64,000 bases of DNA. It comes from Tyto alba. Lineage: Eukaryota; Chordata; Aves; Strigiformes; Tytonidae. This document shows, piece after piece, positions 26,301 through 38,300 of this stretch. The position numbers and the translations under genes are program-made. The stretch covers positions 558,001 to 622,000 of the forward strand of contig NW_024881278.1 in NCBI RefSeq assembly GCF_018691265.1, in the 5' to 3' direction. The notes beneath the pieces were generated by a model, which had not been told where the DNA came from, ran no database searches, and saw only the letters and a list, made by a program, of their open reading frames with translations. Every line of letters begins with the position of its first letter. Positions within the stretch are counted from its first letter, which is position 1.

Positions 26301-29300
26301 TCCTGAACATGCAAAGAATATCTCTCTAGCTACACTTTGAAAGTTCACCTGTGTATCTTCCTCCAACTATCATTTAAGCTTTCATACTTAATGTCTTATT
26401 TTCAGTGTAGTATACTACATAAGTTTCTCTGTGGAATCAAGCTTATCCAAAACCAAGCTGACTGAACTGGGGAATGGCAAAAAAAAGATGCCAAAGCAAG
26501 CAACCACTTCTGTACAGATGTGTTACAGAATCTTTTTTAAGATTTTAGATACAGTTTGGGGTGAAATTACACTGTGATCAGCTAAACTTACAGTTGTGGC
26601 TACTGTCAAACTTCTGACAATTCTCTTGTACTATGCCCCAAACTACTTTTAAGCTTGTGCCTTAAACATGCCAACAGTGAGGAGGTTTTTGAGGGATGAC
26701 AGGTGACCTTCAGACATGTTACAACATGAAAGTAGCAGGAGTATGTAGAACACCACTTCTGCCCTGTGGGGTTAGTTTTGGTGGGTTTTTTGTTTGTTCA
26801 GCTTTTTTTGTTTGGTTTGTTTTGTTGCTGTGCTTAAGATAAGTTGTGGGTTATTGATTCATTTTTGAGTTTATTGCTGTTTGGTGTGCTATGGGAAACA
26901 GTCACAAGCTCCCTGGATAAAATCAGATTTCTCTGGTAAGATTTGAAAGCGAAAAACTCAGTCGTTTCCAGCTGTGTGTGTTGGAGGTGCAGCTGCTGGA
27001 TCGCTGAATCCTAGAGCACTTGGACTTGAGGATGGAAAACAGATGTGCCCTTCTCAATCCTCCTGTCTCACACCTGTGTGGTGATTTGAAATATTTAGCA
27101 ATCTTCTGATTCCTTAATGGCTTGCTTCCTTCAAAAGAAGCTGTTCTAAGAAGGATTAGGGTAGTCAGCTGTGGTTTGTCCCTAGAACTTTGTATAAGGA
27201 AGTGACTTTTGTTTGAGATGCGTTCTGTGACACCTTTCTAGTTGCTGACTTTCGGATAGTTAGACTTTTCTGAGGGGATAAAAATATCCAAGATACCTAA
27301 AAGAGACTACATGAATGTAAGATAAAGGTTTTATATTGTGCTGTAATTATTTGACTGTCTCTTGCAGGTATACAACTTGTCCCAGAATATTCAGGAAGAT
27401 GACCTTCAACATTTGCAGGTAAGAATATGCTGAATTTTTATTAAGCTGCTTCTGAACTGATATGATCTTGACATTGTTCTCGAAGTTACTACTAATGTAA
27501 CTGTGGTTTCGGAGCTGCCTGCTACTTCATATAAAACACTGAAGCTGACCTGCTGTTAGAACTAGTACTGCCTATGACATTATTTGCATCAACTCCGTGA
27601 TGCTGTGATACTTCTGCTGTGCCGGTGCAGAGATAAAATAGTACAGGCTTCTAATCTGCCTAAATCTTATCTTTCTAAAGTCTGTTCTCTATGTGGGAAC
27701 TTCTGAAATTCCCAAAAGGATTAGAAAGGAAAGGATTTATGGAAATACTTGATGAGAAAATTCCAGTGTTTACTTTTTCCCTAGAATAGGAAAATAGATG
27801 GTATTTCATAACCAGTTTCTAAAGAAGTGTGGGAGCTTGGGTCAGGGCAGAAAGAGTATTTTCAACCCAGAAGCCTTCTCTAGTTTTTCAACGGAGAAAC
27901 TTCTGCAGAGTTTTATTGCTGTTTAGAAACAAAAGCAGTTGTTGTTGTCCTCTTTCTGTACTGTGCAATTTTCATCCTCTAAGGGACCATTGTGGTCAGA
28001 GGCCACTGAATTCTGGCTTCATGTGAATGGTGCAAGAACCTTATCTCCTTAACTTAAAACCTGTAACTTTAAAGGCTAGCTTGTGTATTAACAAATGCCT
28101 GCCTGTGCTTAGGTCATGACCTTCTCACAGCTTAAAGCTGTTCTATGTGTCTTCTGATTGAAAGGACTTCTGTCTTGGTCAGTGCTGCAAAAGACTGGCT
28201 GCCAATGTTGGAAGTAGAAGAGCGCTAACTAAATACAAGTCTTATGATGCAGTTCTCAGTTAACGGACTTGTATTACCAGGCCAACAGCCCCCCACCCCC
28301 CAAAAAAAACCCAACCAAGCACTGCAAACAAAAGCTTAAGCTAGTTATTTGAAAGCCAGGCTTTCCTCATGACTTTGGGCCTTTGACAGTCTCAGTGCAA
28401 TCTGAATACAGTAATCCCTTTCTCTTATACTGCAGGGTGGGGTTTGAGAGAAGGGTGATAAATATAAGCAGTGGCTAGGGGACATGCGTTTAAAGTTGGG
28501 GCAAGGAATCATGGCTTGAGGGAAGGAAATTCTGTTATAACAGGGATTTCTGTTACTCTGAAATACTGCTAGTCTATGGCTGCCTTTTCCATGTAGCAGG
28601 GAAGTGAATGGGGTAGGGAGTTAGGAACAAAGAAGCCAATCTCATGTGGGTTCTTGGCCACTTCAGAACTTCTTTTGCTCAGGGAGACACAGGCTTGGAA
28701 GTTAATTTGTGTTAAATTGTAAGTTCTCAGATGCTCTTGTGATCAGCACAGGGAGAACTGTCCTTTTAGCCATGTAATTTATCTGAGATGTTCCAGGAGT
28801 TAGTTTTAATCCAGAACAACAGTTGCCTCGTACTAGAGGATACTGATGTGCTTACTGCATGTTGACCTCCAAGATCAGTAAGGGGGCTGGCGTGGATCAA
28901 CACCTGACAGTATCGACCTCTGCTGAAGCAGCCAGCACAATCCATAATTCCTGTTCTTGTGGGTTGTCTGGCCCGCTCAGTCCAGTGAAGAATGCTGCTG
29001 CTGCTATTAAAGGTGGTCATAGCAACAAGAAGATGACAGCTGACACTTACCTTCATAGTGGAAGGAAAGAACAATTATCAGTTAAGGTCATGAGCTGAAG
29101 TAGAGATCTGGGAAGCTGCTGATGTTGGCTTGTATTTATATGTCTGATACATTGGCTCTAACCAAGTTCCTTGAGATTTCGAGGAATAAATCTTTCATGG
29201 GAAGTAAGGCGCAGACATCAGACAGGTGTACCTCTTTGGCCTAAGAAACAGCGTTTGGGAACTGGCTTGCTGAGAAATGCAGCCAGCTTTCCCCTGAGAA

Positions 29301-32300
29301 TAGCCCACAGGCCACCCACTTAGAGCTGCAGTGTGTTGACAGGTACGGAATGGCACTGTAAAACCCGTGGAAATCACGTCTCCTTCCTGAAGTTTACTGA
29401 GGGTTGGTGTACTTGTTCGTGAGGAGTATTGACCATTCTCAACCCATAATAGGATTTAAGATCAAATGCCATATTTTCTAGTGACATAATAGCACAATTT
29501 ACAGTAGAAAATGTGTTTTGTATGTGGTACCCTTACACTTTTCTTTCTATCAGTTGTTTACAGAATATGGAAGACTAGCTATGGAAGAAATTTACCAAAA
29601 GCCATTTCAGGTAAATATGTTAAATGGGTCTTAAGCAATTGAATGTGTAGAAAATGAACTCAGGGTAACTTATGAAGATAAATTAGTTGGGCTGAAGCTT
29701 GCCTGTTCTTTACAAGACTGATTTTTCTTCCCTGTCACATTTCTTGGTAAAAACACAGTGGAAAAATGCTGAAGAGGATCACATCTGGGGCAAGTATAGC
29801 TTTGTACCTGAGTTACAAGGCATAAAAGGAATTAGTGTCAAGTGATGTGCAGATGTTAAGGAGAAAAGTTTCATGCTGCTGTCTTACTTACTACTCCTTG
29901 AGTTATGGTTGGTCTTTGCTGGTGGTACATGGTTCTGTGTAAAGGTCATGTGGCCTCTAAGAAATGGCACTGAGGAGGGCCATGTTGCATTTCATTTACT
30001 TTGAAGCCTTATTAGCTTCAGCATTAAGTCTCTGAAGTCGATAGCATCTCCTGACTGTTTGCTAGGCCAGAGAAGGGTTTGAGGCTGCTTTTGTTTAGTG
30101 GAGACAGAGGCATCTTCCATCCTGAAGTATCCTCTTTAACCTGTATGGGTACTACTCAACTGCTGTTAGTGGTGAGTTTTAAGACTTAGGTCTCTAGAAT
30201 ATTCAGCCTGCAAGTGTGAGTCCCTGATGTTCTTGTGATTGGCCCAGTCTGATATAAGAGTAATGTCAAGGCTTGTTTTCTATCTTCAGCTGATGAGAGA
30301 GAGGACAGTTTAATCCCTGTGGGATAGCCCACGGGGCAGGGAAGCTGTCTTTCTGAGACGCTTGGGTACTTCCTTTCAGTTAAGGAACGAGTTGCATTTG
30401 TGGGTTTGGTGTGTGGGTTTGGTGTTTGTTCTTTTTTGGTGGGTTTTATTGTTACTTTTTTTTTTTGTTAATAAGGAAACACTTGCACCACAAAACTACA
30501 AGGCTACTTCATTTAGAGCAGCCAAGCTTAGAATTTTTTTTAATTAAAATAATCACGTGTGTGATAGAGTTTTTGACCTTTGGAATGATGCAAGCTGTTT
30601 ACTGCTGCTGTTCTTCCTGTTACAGACACTAATGTTCTTAATTAGAGACTGGAGTTATCCTTATGAACATGCATATGGCTTGGAAGGAGGAAAAAAGTTC
30701 CTAGAGAAAAGATTGCAGGTAAGGTGTCTCCAGTAGTCCCAGTGTGGTGGTCTAACTTAAGTGACAATTTCCTGTCAAGGTAATGATGCAAGATGAGCTA
30801 ACTCTTTGTGCTAATAAAATACATTTGCAATGTTCCCCCTTGTGTGCAGAGTTCTAGGGTTTAGAACTTGACCGTTTTAGGTTAATGAAAGAAAATTTAA
30901 ACATGCTTTTGTACTCTTACTGCTTTTAAGCTGATATTTAATCTTAATTGTAGTACTGAAAAACTATTAGCAGTTCTTACTGCCTTTTTTTTTTTTTTCT
31001 TCAGGTAAAGCAAAACCAACATGAAGAGCTACAGAATGTAAGGAAGCATATTCACTCCTGTTTCAGTAATCTTGGCTGTTTCCTGTTGCCCCACCCTGGT
31101 CTTAAAGTTGCAACAAATCCAAATTTTGATGGGAGGTTGAATGGTAGGAAGCTTTTGATTGTGTGTTTCTTGATTCAGATCACTGAGTTTATTGTTATTT
31201 ATAATGGAAGTTAAACACTGAAATGATTGCCTATTGAAATGCTTGACTGGAAAAATACAGGGTTAAAAGGTGAAGCTGTGGAATCTAGAAATGTGCATTG
31301 TGTGTTCTTTTCGGTGGTTTAATGGTAGAGGAGTTAAGCAGGCAGAGGGAATGGATATCATTGTGTCTAGCTGTTGATTGTAATCTGATAACTTGATATA
31401 TGCTTAAAGGTCATTAAATAAAGATTCTACAGATAAATAAAGATTCCAGACGGGACAATTCACAAAATTAAAGACTTGACTTTCTTAAAATCGAAAGGCT
31501 TTTCTCCAAGAACTTGCTAAACCAAAGGTTAGAACTAGAATGACTTTAAAATAAAAGCTGTAGGCTTCTGCCACTGCAGAATGAGAGGCAGTCGGGATTC
31601 TTCCAGTTGCTGCTTGTCCCCCGAGAGAGGGCATGTATGAGAATGACAAAGGCTTAAAAAGTGGGTTTGCAATAGTGGGATGCCAACCACTTCTGTGCTG
31701 AGGGCACAGACCTGTGGGATTGCTGTGTAAGATGTTGGTGTAATTGGGGAAATGCACTTTAAATATTAAAAGGACTGTGGAACCTTGTTCTCTCAGTTAA
31801 AGTTAGGATTAACAAATAGGTAGAACTTACTAGAGCTATACTATGTATTTAAGCCTTTAAATATCTTAAAAATGCAGTCAAGAGTTGTGACGCTGTGCAT
31901 TTTGAAGGGTCATGGGTTATCGGTCTTATTTTAGGAAATGCAAGATTGAAAACTAACCTTTTTTTTTTTTTCTGAAATTGATTGAATTTTACTAGATATA
32001 GATGAAGATTTTAAGAATGAACTGCGGAATCTAGTGCCATTACTGCTTGCCCCTGAAAACTTGGTAGAAAAAGAGATTAGTGGATCCAAGGTGACCTGTA
32101 GAGATCTTGTAGAATACTTCAAGGTAAGCAAGCTCATACTAATTATTTCTGTTAATGGCTTAAAATAAAGTATTCTAATTTTAGGGCATATTGTTCCCAG
32201 GAAGATATCTAGGCTGACACTTACTGATCAGTTCACTTTTTTAATTTCATTACTCTGACTTTCCAGAACTGGCACACAACTTCCTACAGTATAGCTCTTA

Positions 32301-35300
32301 GTAAGCTACAGTTGGCAAAATTGTGGTGGTGGGTTTTGTTTTTTTTTTTTTTTTCCCCTTTGTAAAGAGGCTGAAATACTTCAAACTGTATTAGACATAT
32401 TTTTTTTTTCTACTTTGAAATCATAGTTTGTCTGGATATGTTGCCCCCTCTTTTTTTTTTAAAAAAAAAAAAAAAAAAGGAAGGTCTTGTGTAGATTGTA
32501 CAGATAGCAGTAGTTTAAGAGCTGTTTTTCTAGGTATGCTGTGAAAATTTAAGCAATTCCCCTGTGGATTTTTAACGTGCAAGGAGGATGCTTTCTAAAC
32601 ACTTGCATGTACAGCACCACTGAAATATTTGTGTATGATGCTTGCAGCTGTTACTCTTGAGCTGTTTTGGTATCATGGTGACACCAGCAGAAATGGGATA
32701 ACATAATCTGTACAACACCAGGAACTGATCTGGTGTGTGAAACCTTTTTTTGAATTGGAATGACTTAGACAGTTGGCTTGATAGGAGAGAGTGGCACTCA
32801 TTCCTAAGGACATTAATTTTGTGTTACTACTTTTGAGCATGCATGTTAAAGGTAGAACAGAGTTGGGCTGATGTTAAGAAGATGTGCAAGGGAGGAAAGT
32901 GAGACCAGAACTCTTTAACATTGATAAAATGAAGTAACTTTTTATAAAGGGAAGACATGATATGGGATGCAGAACTCATGTCTGTTCCTGACAAGCATAA
33001 AATCAACACTCTGGATCTCGTATGTTCAGTCTGTATTTACATGGTTGCATGCTACTTTTTGTTCCACTTTCTTCTCTAGTAGGACCTGATCCTATACAGT
33101 GTAGGGAGTGTGCATTCAGCAGCAGTTTAGGAAGAACTGTACCCTAAAAACTGAGTGTAGAACCTCCTCTATTGCAAAGCTGTGATTCACGTCCTGTATC
33201 CAGTCTGGGAGCAGTCATGCAGGGTGCTGTGGAAACACCGTGGTTATGTAACTAAAGAGGACTGCTCCCTTGGGGCTGTGCATCTAAAGCTGAGATCGTG
33301 AAGTCCGAGTTGGAAACTGGAGGGCTTTTACTTGGAGGAAATAGCTACAGAAGCAAGGAGGGTGTCAAGGGAACAGAGTCCTGTATAACTATACATTTTT
33401 GTAGGTTGTCCTACACCCTAGAGCATTGGCTATATAGGGACCCTGATAACCTTGTTCTCTCCTCCTTTACAGAGAAAAATCCTCAGGGCAGAGGCTTGTA
33501 GACAAGCTGGGAGGGAGAGCAGCAGGAACATGAACAGGAATAACTGCCCAGCCTCCGAGGGGCTGAGAGTAGCTTTGTTGGTCTACCTTGCACAGCTTGT
33601 CCAAAGCACTAAAATGACTACTGCTGCCTGCCATGTCCCCTCCACTAGTCTGTCCTAAAGAGCTGTGCTACAGGTCATCTTGTGGACTGGAGAAAATGAC
33701 ATGAAGGATGTGTTCTCTTCTTGCCTTCTGAAACCCTGGTGAAGGAACGGACACCTGGGGATTGGTGGGGTGGGGCACAGAGGGATAGGATGCCTGATTG
33801 GCTTCCAGAAATATTTTGGCAGCTCAGCTCTGCCTGTGTTAGTGCTTTGATCTGCTTTTTTCCTCCCACACTTCAAGGGAGAAAGGCGTATGGGGAAATG
33901 TAAGTACTGGTTCTCCCAGCACTGGGGTGTGTTTGGACAGACCTCTTGCCAGAAAAGTTTTGCGAGGGAGGCATCTTCAGTCTTTTATTTTGATGAAGAT
34001 TTTCTGCCTAGCAAAGACCTTACGTATTTGAGGGAGCAGAAACCTGCTGTCAAGTTGGTTACTTCTTGAGATAGTGGCCATGTCTCTTCAGGGTGCTCTG
34101 CTAACCTGCTAGGCCCTAGCCTCGAAGGCACAGGAAGGTAAAGGGATTAAAGCACTAGGGATAAGTGTGAGAATGCCAGACTTGTATGGAGAAATGTGCT
34201 TACTTGAGTATTTAGCATTATTACAAAGAAGTAGTCAGAGCTCTATATCATCCCTCTTTTCTCCTTCTCCTCAACCATAAATGTTTAGGAAAAAGAAACC
34301 CTTTTTTCTTTCTCCCATTTAGGCTTATATTAAAATCTATCAAGGAGAGGAGCTACCTCATCCGAAATCTATGCTGCAGGTATTTTATTTTTCTTTCAAA
34401 TAATCTGATAGATGATGTGTACTTTAAGTTCTTTGCAACTGAAGATGACTGCTGTGGGTCTGAAGCTCCCACACACATCGCTGGAGTTCTTGAAGGAGCT
34501 AGGTACTTTGAAAGCTGTCTGAACTGAGTAGCCTGGGTACACGTTTGTGTCTTCCCTCAGTTCCATCTACCGAATGGAGCAGGGGTATATCTGGTTGATA
34601 GGGTTTGTTTAGCTGCTTCAATTTCTACACATGTGTTTCCCGTAATTTGCTATTTTGTCAGTACCTTTCAGACTGCATTCAGAGGGCTTTTAGCATCAGA
34701 TGCAGCAGATAAAATAGAGAAGGCTTATAGTAACGCAGCAATTGTCACTGTCTTGCAGTGCTGGGCTACTCCGTGTGGGTTTGTTGGATTGGATAACTGC
34801 ATTGGGGTTTCTTTTCTGGGTTGATCCAAAGAGGATGCAATCAGCTTTAAAGCGATCTGAACACAAACTTATTGTATAAAGCTTGTGTGTTGAACCCTTT
34901 AATTGTTTGGGGTGAAGAGCTTTCACCAAAGGGTGGGGTTTAGGGTTAGTTTTAACCATTTTGTGTTTGTAAGACTTTTTTAAGCTTCCTGTGTCACTTC
35001 ATTAAGACATGACTGTTCTGGGTGGTTTTCTCATTCTTTAAGGAACCAAATCTTTAGACTTTTGGGGGAGTTCAGAAAACTCATCCCAATGAAACAAAGG
35101 CTGCTCTCGTTTCTTCTACTTGGCATGCCATAGATGTGACTGAGATGCAGAAGAGGACATCTTGCAGCGTTAGGTAGAATAACTGCCCCTGACATGACAC
35201 AGGTTGCAAATAGTCTTAAATTCTTACAAAATCTGACACTGAAACTGCACATGCATAATGCAGAAAATAGCAGCCTGCTGCTTTCCTCACAGGCAGTGAT

Positions 35301-38300
35301 GTATCAGGATTAACATTTAATAGTTTAGTGATCCTTATTTGCTTATTAACAATAGAGCATCCAGAAGGGATTGCTAATGATGAAAAGCACATGGGAGTTT
35401 TTTGCAGCTGTACTAGAAAGCTGAGGAAAACGTTCTCCTAGTCAGTAATCTGTTTTAATGTATATTGCCAACCTTCACTTGTTTTTGGTGGGGCATTTTT
35501 CTGGCCATCTGAAGCTTTGGAGGTTGTGGGGGTATGTTGGGCAGTGTAACTACTTGTATGTAACTTGCTGGTAATGCTGTGATGATACATGGTGCTCAAT
35601 GTTTTCTAGGCAACAGCTGAGGCGAACAATCTTGCTGCTGTGGCAGGAGCAAAAGACTTGTACAGTAAAGGCATGGAGCAGGTATGATGATACAGTTTTC
35701 TCTAACTGCCTACGTGCAAATACAGGCCTTCAGTTTTAACGTTCTCAGTGTTGTTTATGAGCATGTTAATGGAGAAAAGTATCTTAGGGCCAGTACTTGT
35801 GTGTTTTCTACACTCTGCTCTGAGGTTAGGTGTCTGACACAGCAAAACCAGGATTCTTTGCGACAGGAGTTGCTGGGGAGGTATGGGAATGGGTGTGTTT
35901 GTAAGATACCACCTGTTAGTTCCCCCTGCTGCTCTTGACAGACATCTTAAAATCCTGTAACATGAAGTGGACAAACAGGTGAGGAGACATTTGGTGGACC
36001 AGGGTCACGCAAGGGTAGAGTTCTAGTATTATAGTTTCATGCCTCTGAATTGTGGTCATTCATTAGCTGTAAAATGCAAGCATTCAAATTAATCTAAAGG
36101 TTTTTTTAAAAAAAAAACCTTGACATACAAGTATTATCTTGTCTGAAAAAGCTGAATCTGTAACTTCCTACTTGCTTCTTCTCTTGAAGACAGTGACTTA
36201 CACCACTCCAAGCTGAATGTACTTCGTACTTCAGCACAGTGTTATGTAGGCTTTTATCATAGGGAATTCTGAAAACGATTATGTGTCTCATAAAATTTAA
36301 CAGGACTATGCTTATTGTGAAATTCTACAACCAGAAAAGACCACTAGGTGTAATAACATGCTACAAACATAGCTCCCCATTAACTAGGCTAACTCTGGTC
36401 TTAATTGCTGAAGTAGCTTCCCATTTTGAAATTAGGGTAAGACCTAATGCTAGTGGCAGACTAGCCGGTTGCAGTTGTGAGCAGGCTGTTCTGAGAATGC
36501 TCTGCTGGTATAGAGGGACTCCTTCATTTGTTTCCATTTCGGAAAATCTCTTGAAATAGAAAATAGGTGGGTTTTTAATAAATGCCAAGTCTGCCTTCCT
36601 ACCTTGAATCTTCAATGGCTGTTGAGATACTGTAGTTGTAAGGTTTGTTATTTAGGGCAAGGAATAAACAGAAACAGATGTTCTCTTAAACAGACTTTGT
36701 TTCCATAGTAATGTTCCCCAGTACTGTATATTTTTATATCACTGTAGAGATACACACAAACGTCTTGAATCGTTTTTTATCCAGATGTCTCAGATGATGT
36801 TCTTCATGTGACATGGCTCTCAAGTTTCTGTTTTTTATGATCAGAAGTTTTGGATTTAAGGCTGGCTTATGTAAAGATAATTCTAACTGTAGCTTCTGAG
36901 TTCTCCTCATGAACCGAAGCCCTCCTTTGCTGAGTGTGCATAAACAAAATACTGTCCCTCTAATGACCTTAAATGCAAGGAGCAACAGGTGCAGTGAAAC
37001 AGAGTGTAAGAAAACAGTGGCAGTGATTTGTGGGGTAGCCTCAGTGCATCAGCACCTCCTAGTGTTTAACACTCTCTGGGCAATGTGGAAAAAAAAAAAA
37101 AAACATTTTGGAGGATGAGACTAGTGGCCATTTTCCAGGGAGCTTTGCCAATTGTTGAGAACTTCAGTGTGGAAAAAGCAGAAAGGTGCTTGTTAAACTT
37201 GAGCAGGGGGCAGAATGGGGGTGTCAGGATCTAGACAGTGAGGTTTGTCTTGAAGCTAGCCAGTGAAGCCATGCATCTTGTGAGACAGAAAGGGGATGCT
37301 GTACTCTGAGAGAGTGATCTTCTGTGTGTCCTGCTGAAGGGATAGCAGTGGGAGAAAGACAGTTGTTGCTGCACTGAAGGCATAAGCTGACAAGCACTGC
37401 GATAAGGCTACCTTGAGGTAGGAGAGGGGAGGCTGTTTTTTGACATCATATGGAAAGAATATTCAGTTTTTAGACATAGCCTGACTGTGAGGGTCTGGAG
37501 GAGTTGGAGCTGATCTGCCATATGTATGTCTCTGGCCTAGGTAATCTTTAGTCATAGTCCTCAGGAGGTCAGAAATTGGTCTTACGGAGTAGAAGTCCTT
37601 GGAGCTTAACCATTTTCATAGCCATGCTGATCCAGGGAGAGGAAGATGGTGGTGTGCACGTCACTGCTATCCATTTGAGTCCATGGTCTCATCAGCAAAA
37701 ACGTACTCTTACAAGTTGATCAGATTCGAGCCTAGAGAACAGTCTAGAGAAGAATAGGCTAATGATAGACGTCAGCAGCTAATTCTTGTCAATTCATATC
37801 ACTGATAAGTTCCATGGAGCCTGCTAGTGGCAGCAGTAAACTGCAATAAGCTTGTTGAGTGGGTAAAATCTACCCTGTTTCTCCAAATTCTGCACTGATC
37901 CTCTCACTGATATGGGTGACCAGGAGTAAAAAGCTGATGGGAGGGCTTGTGGCCTTCAGAGTTCTCCTTAATCTTCCTCAAGCCAAGCTTTCTCTGCCTC
38001 CTGGTGTTCCTTTATTTCACCTTTTCATAACAGAAATGTACACGTGGCTGATGCCCTGTCCTCCTGGGCTTGCCCAAAGGGAACAGTTGAAAGTATGAGT
38101 TCAGTCATGTGCTATAACTCTGCTCAGACAGATAAGGCTCTTCCTGTATCATGATGCAGAGGACCTTTTTCTGCTTCACTTGAGACAGGACTCTGCCGAG
38201 AAAGAGCCAAGAAAGCTGCAGCAAGTAGTCTGATGCTGGATTGAGAGGGGGACAGTGAGGAGCACGTTTGCTTTCTGTACAGTAGAATATACTCAGGGTG

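Noticed and set aside
28859..29098. 79-codon plus-strand frame in ATL2 intron 5
   Set aside because: No family resemblance, overlapping antisense frame, no splice sites fitting ATL2 phases.
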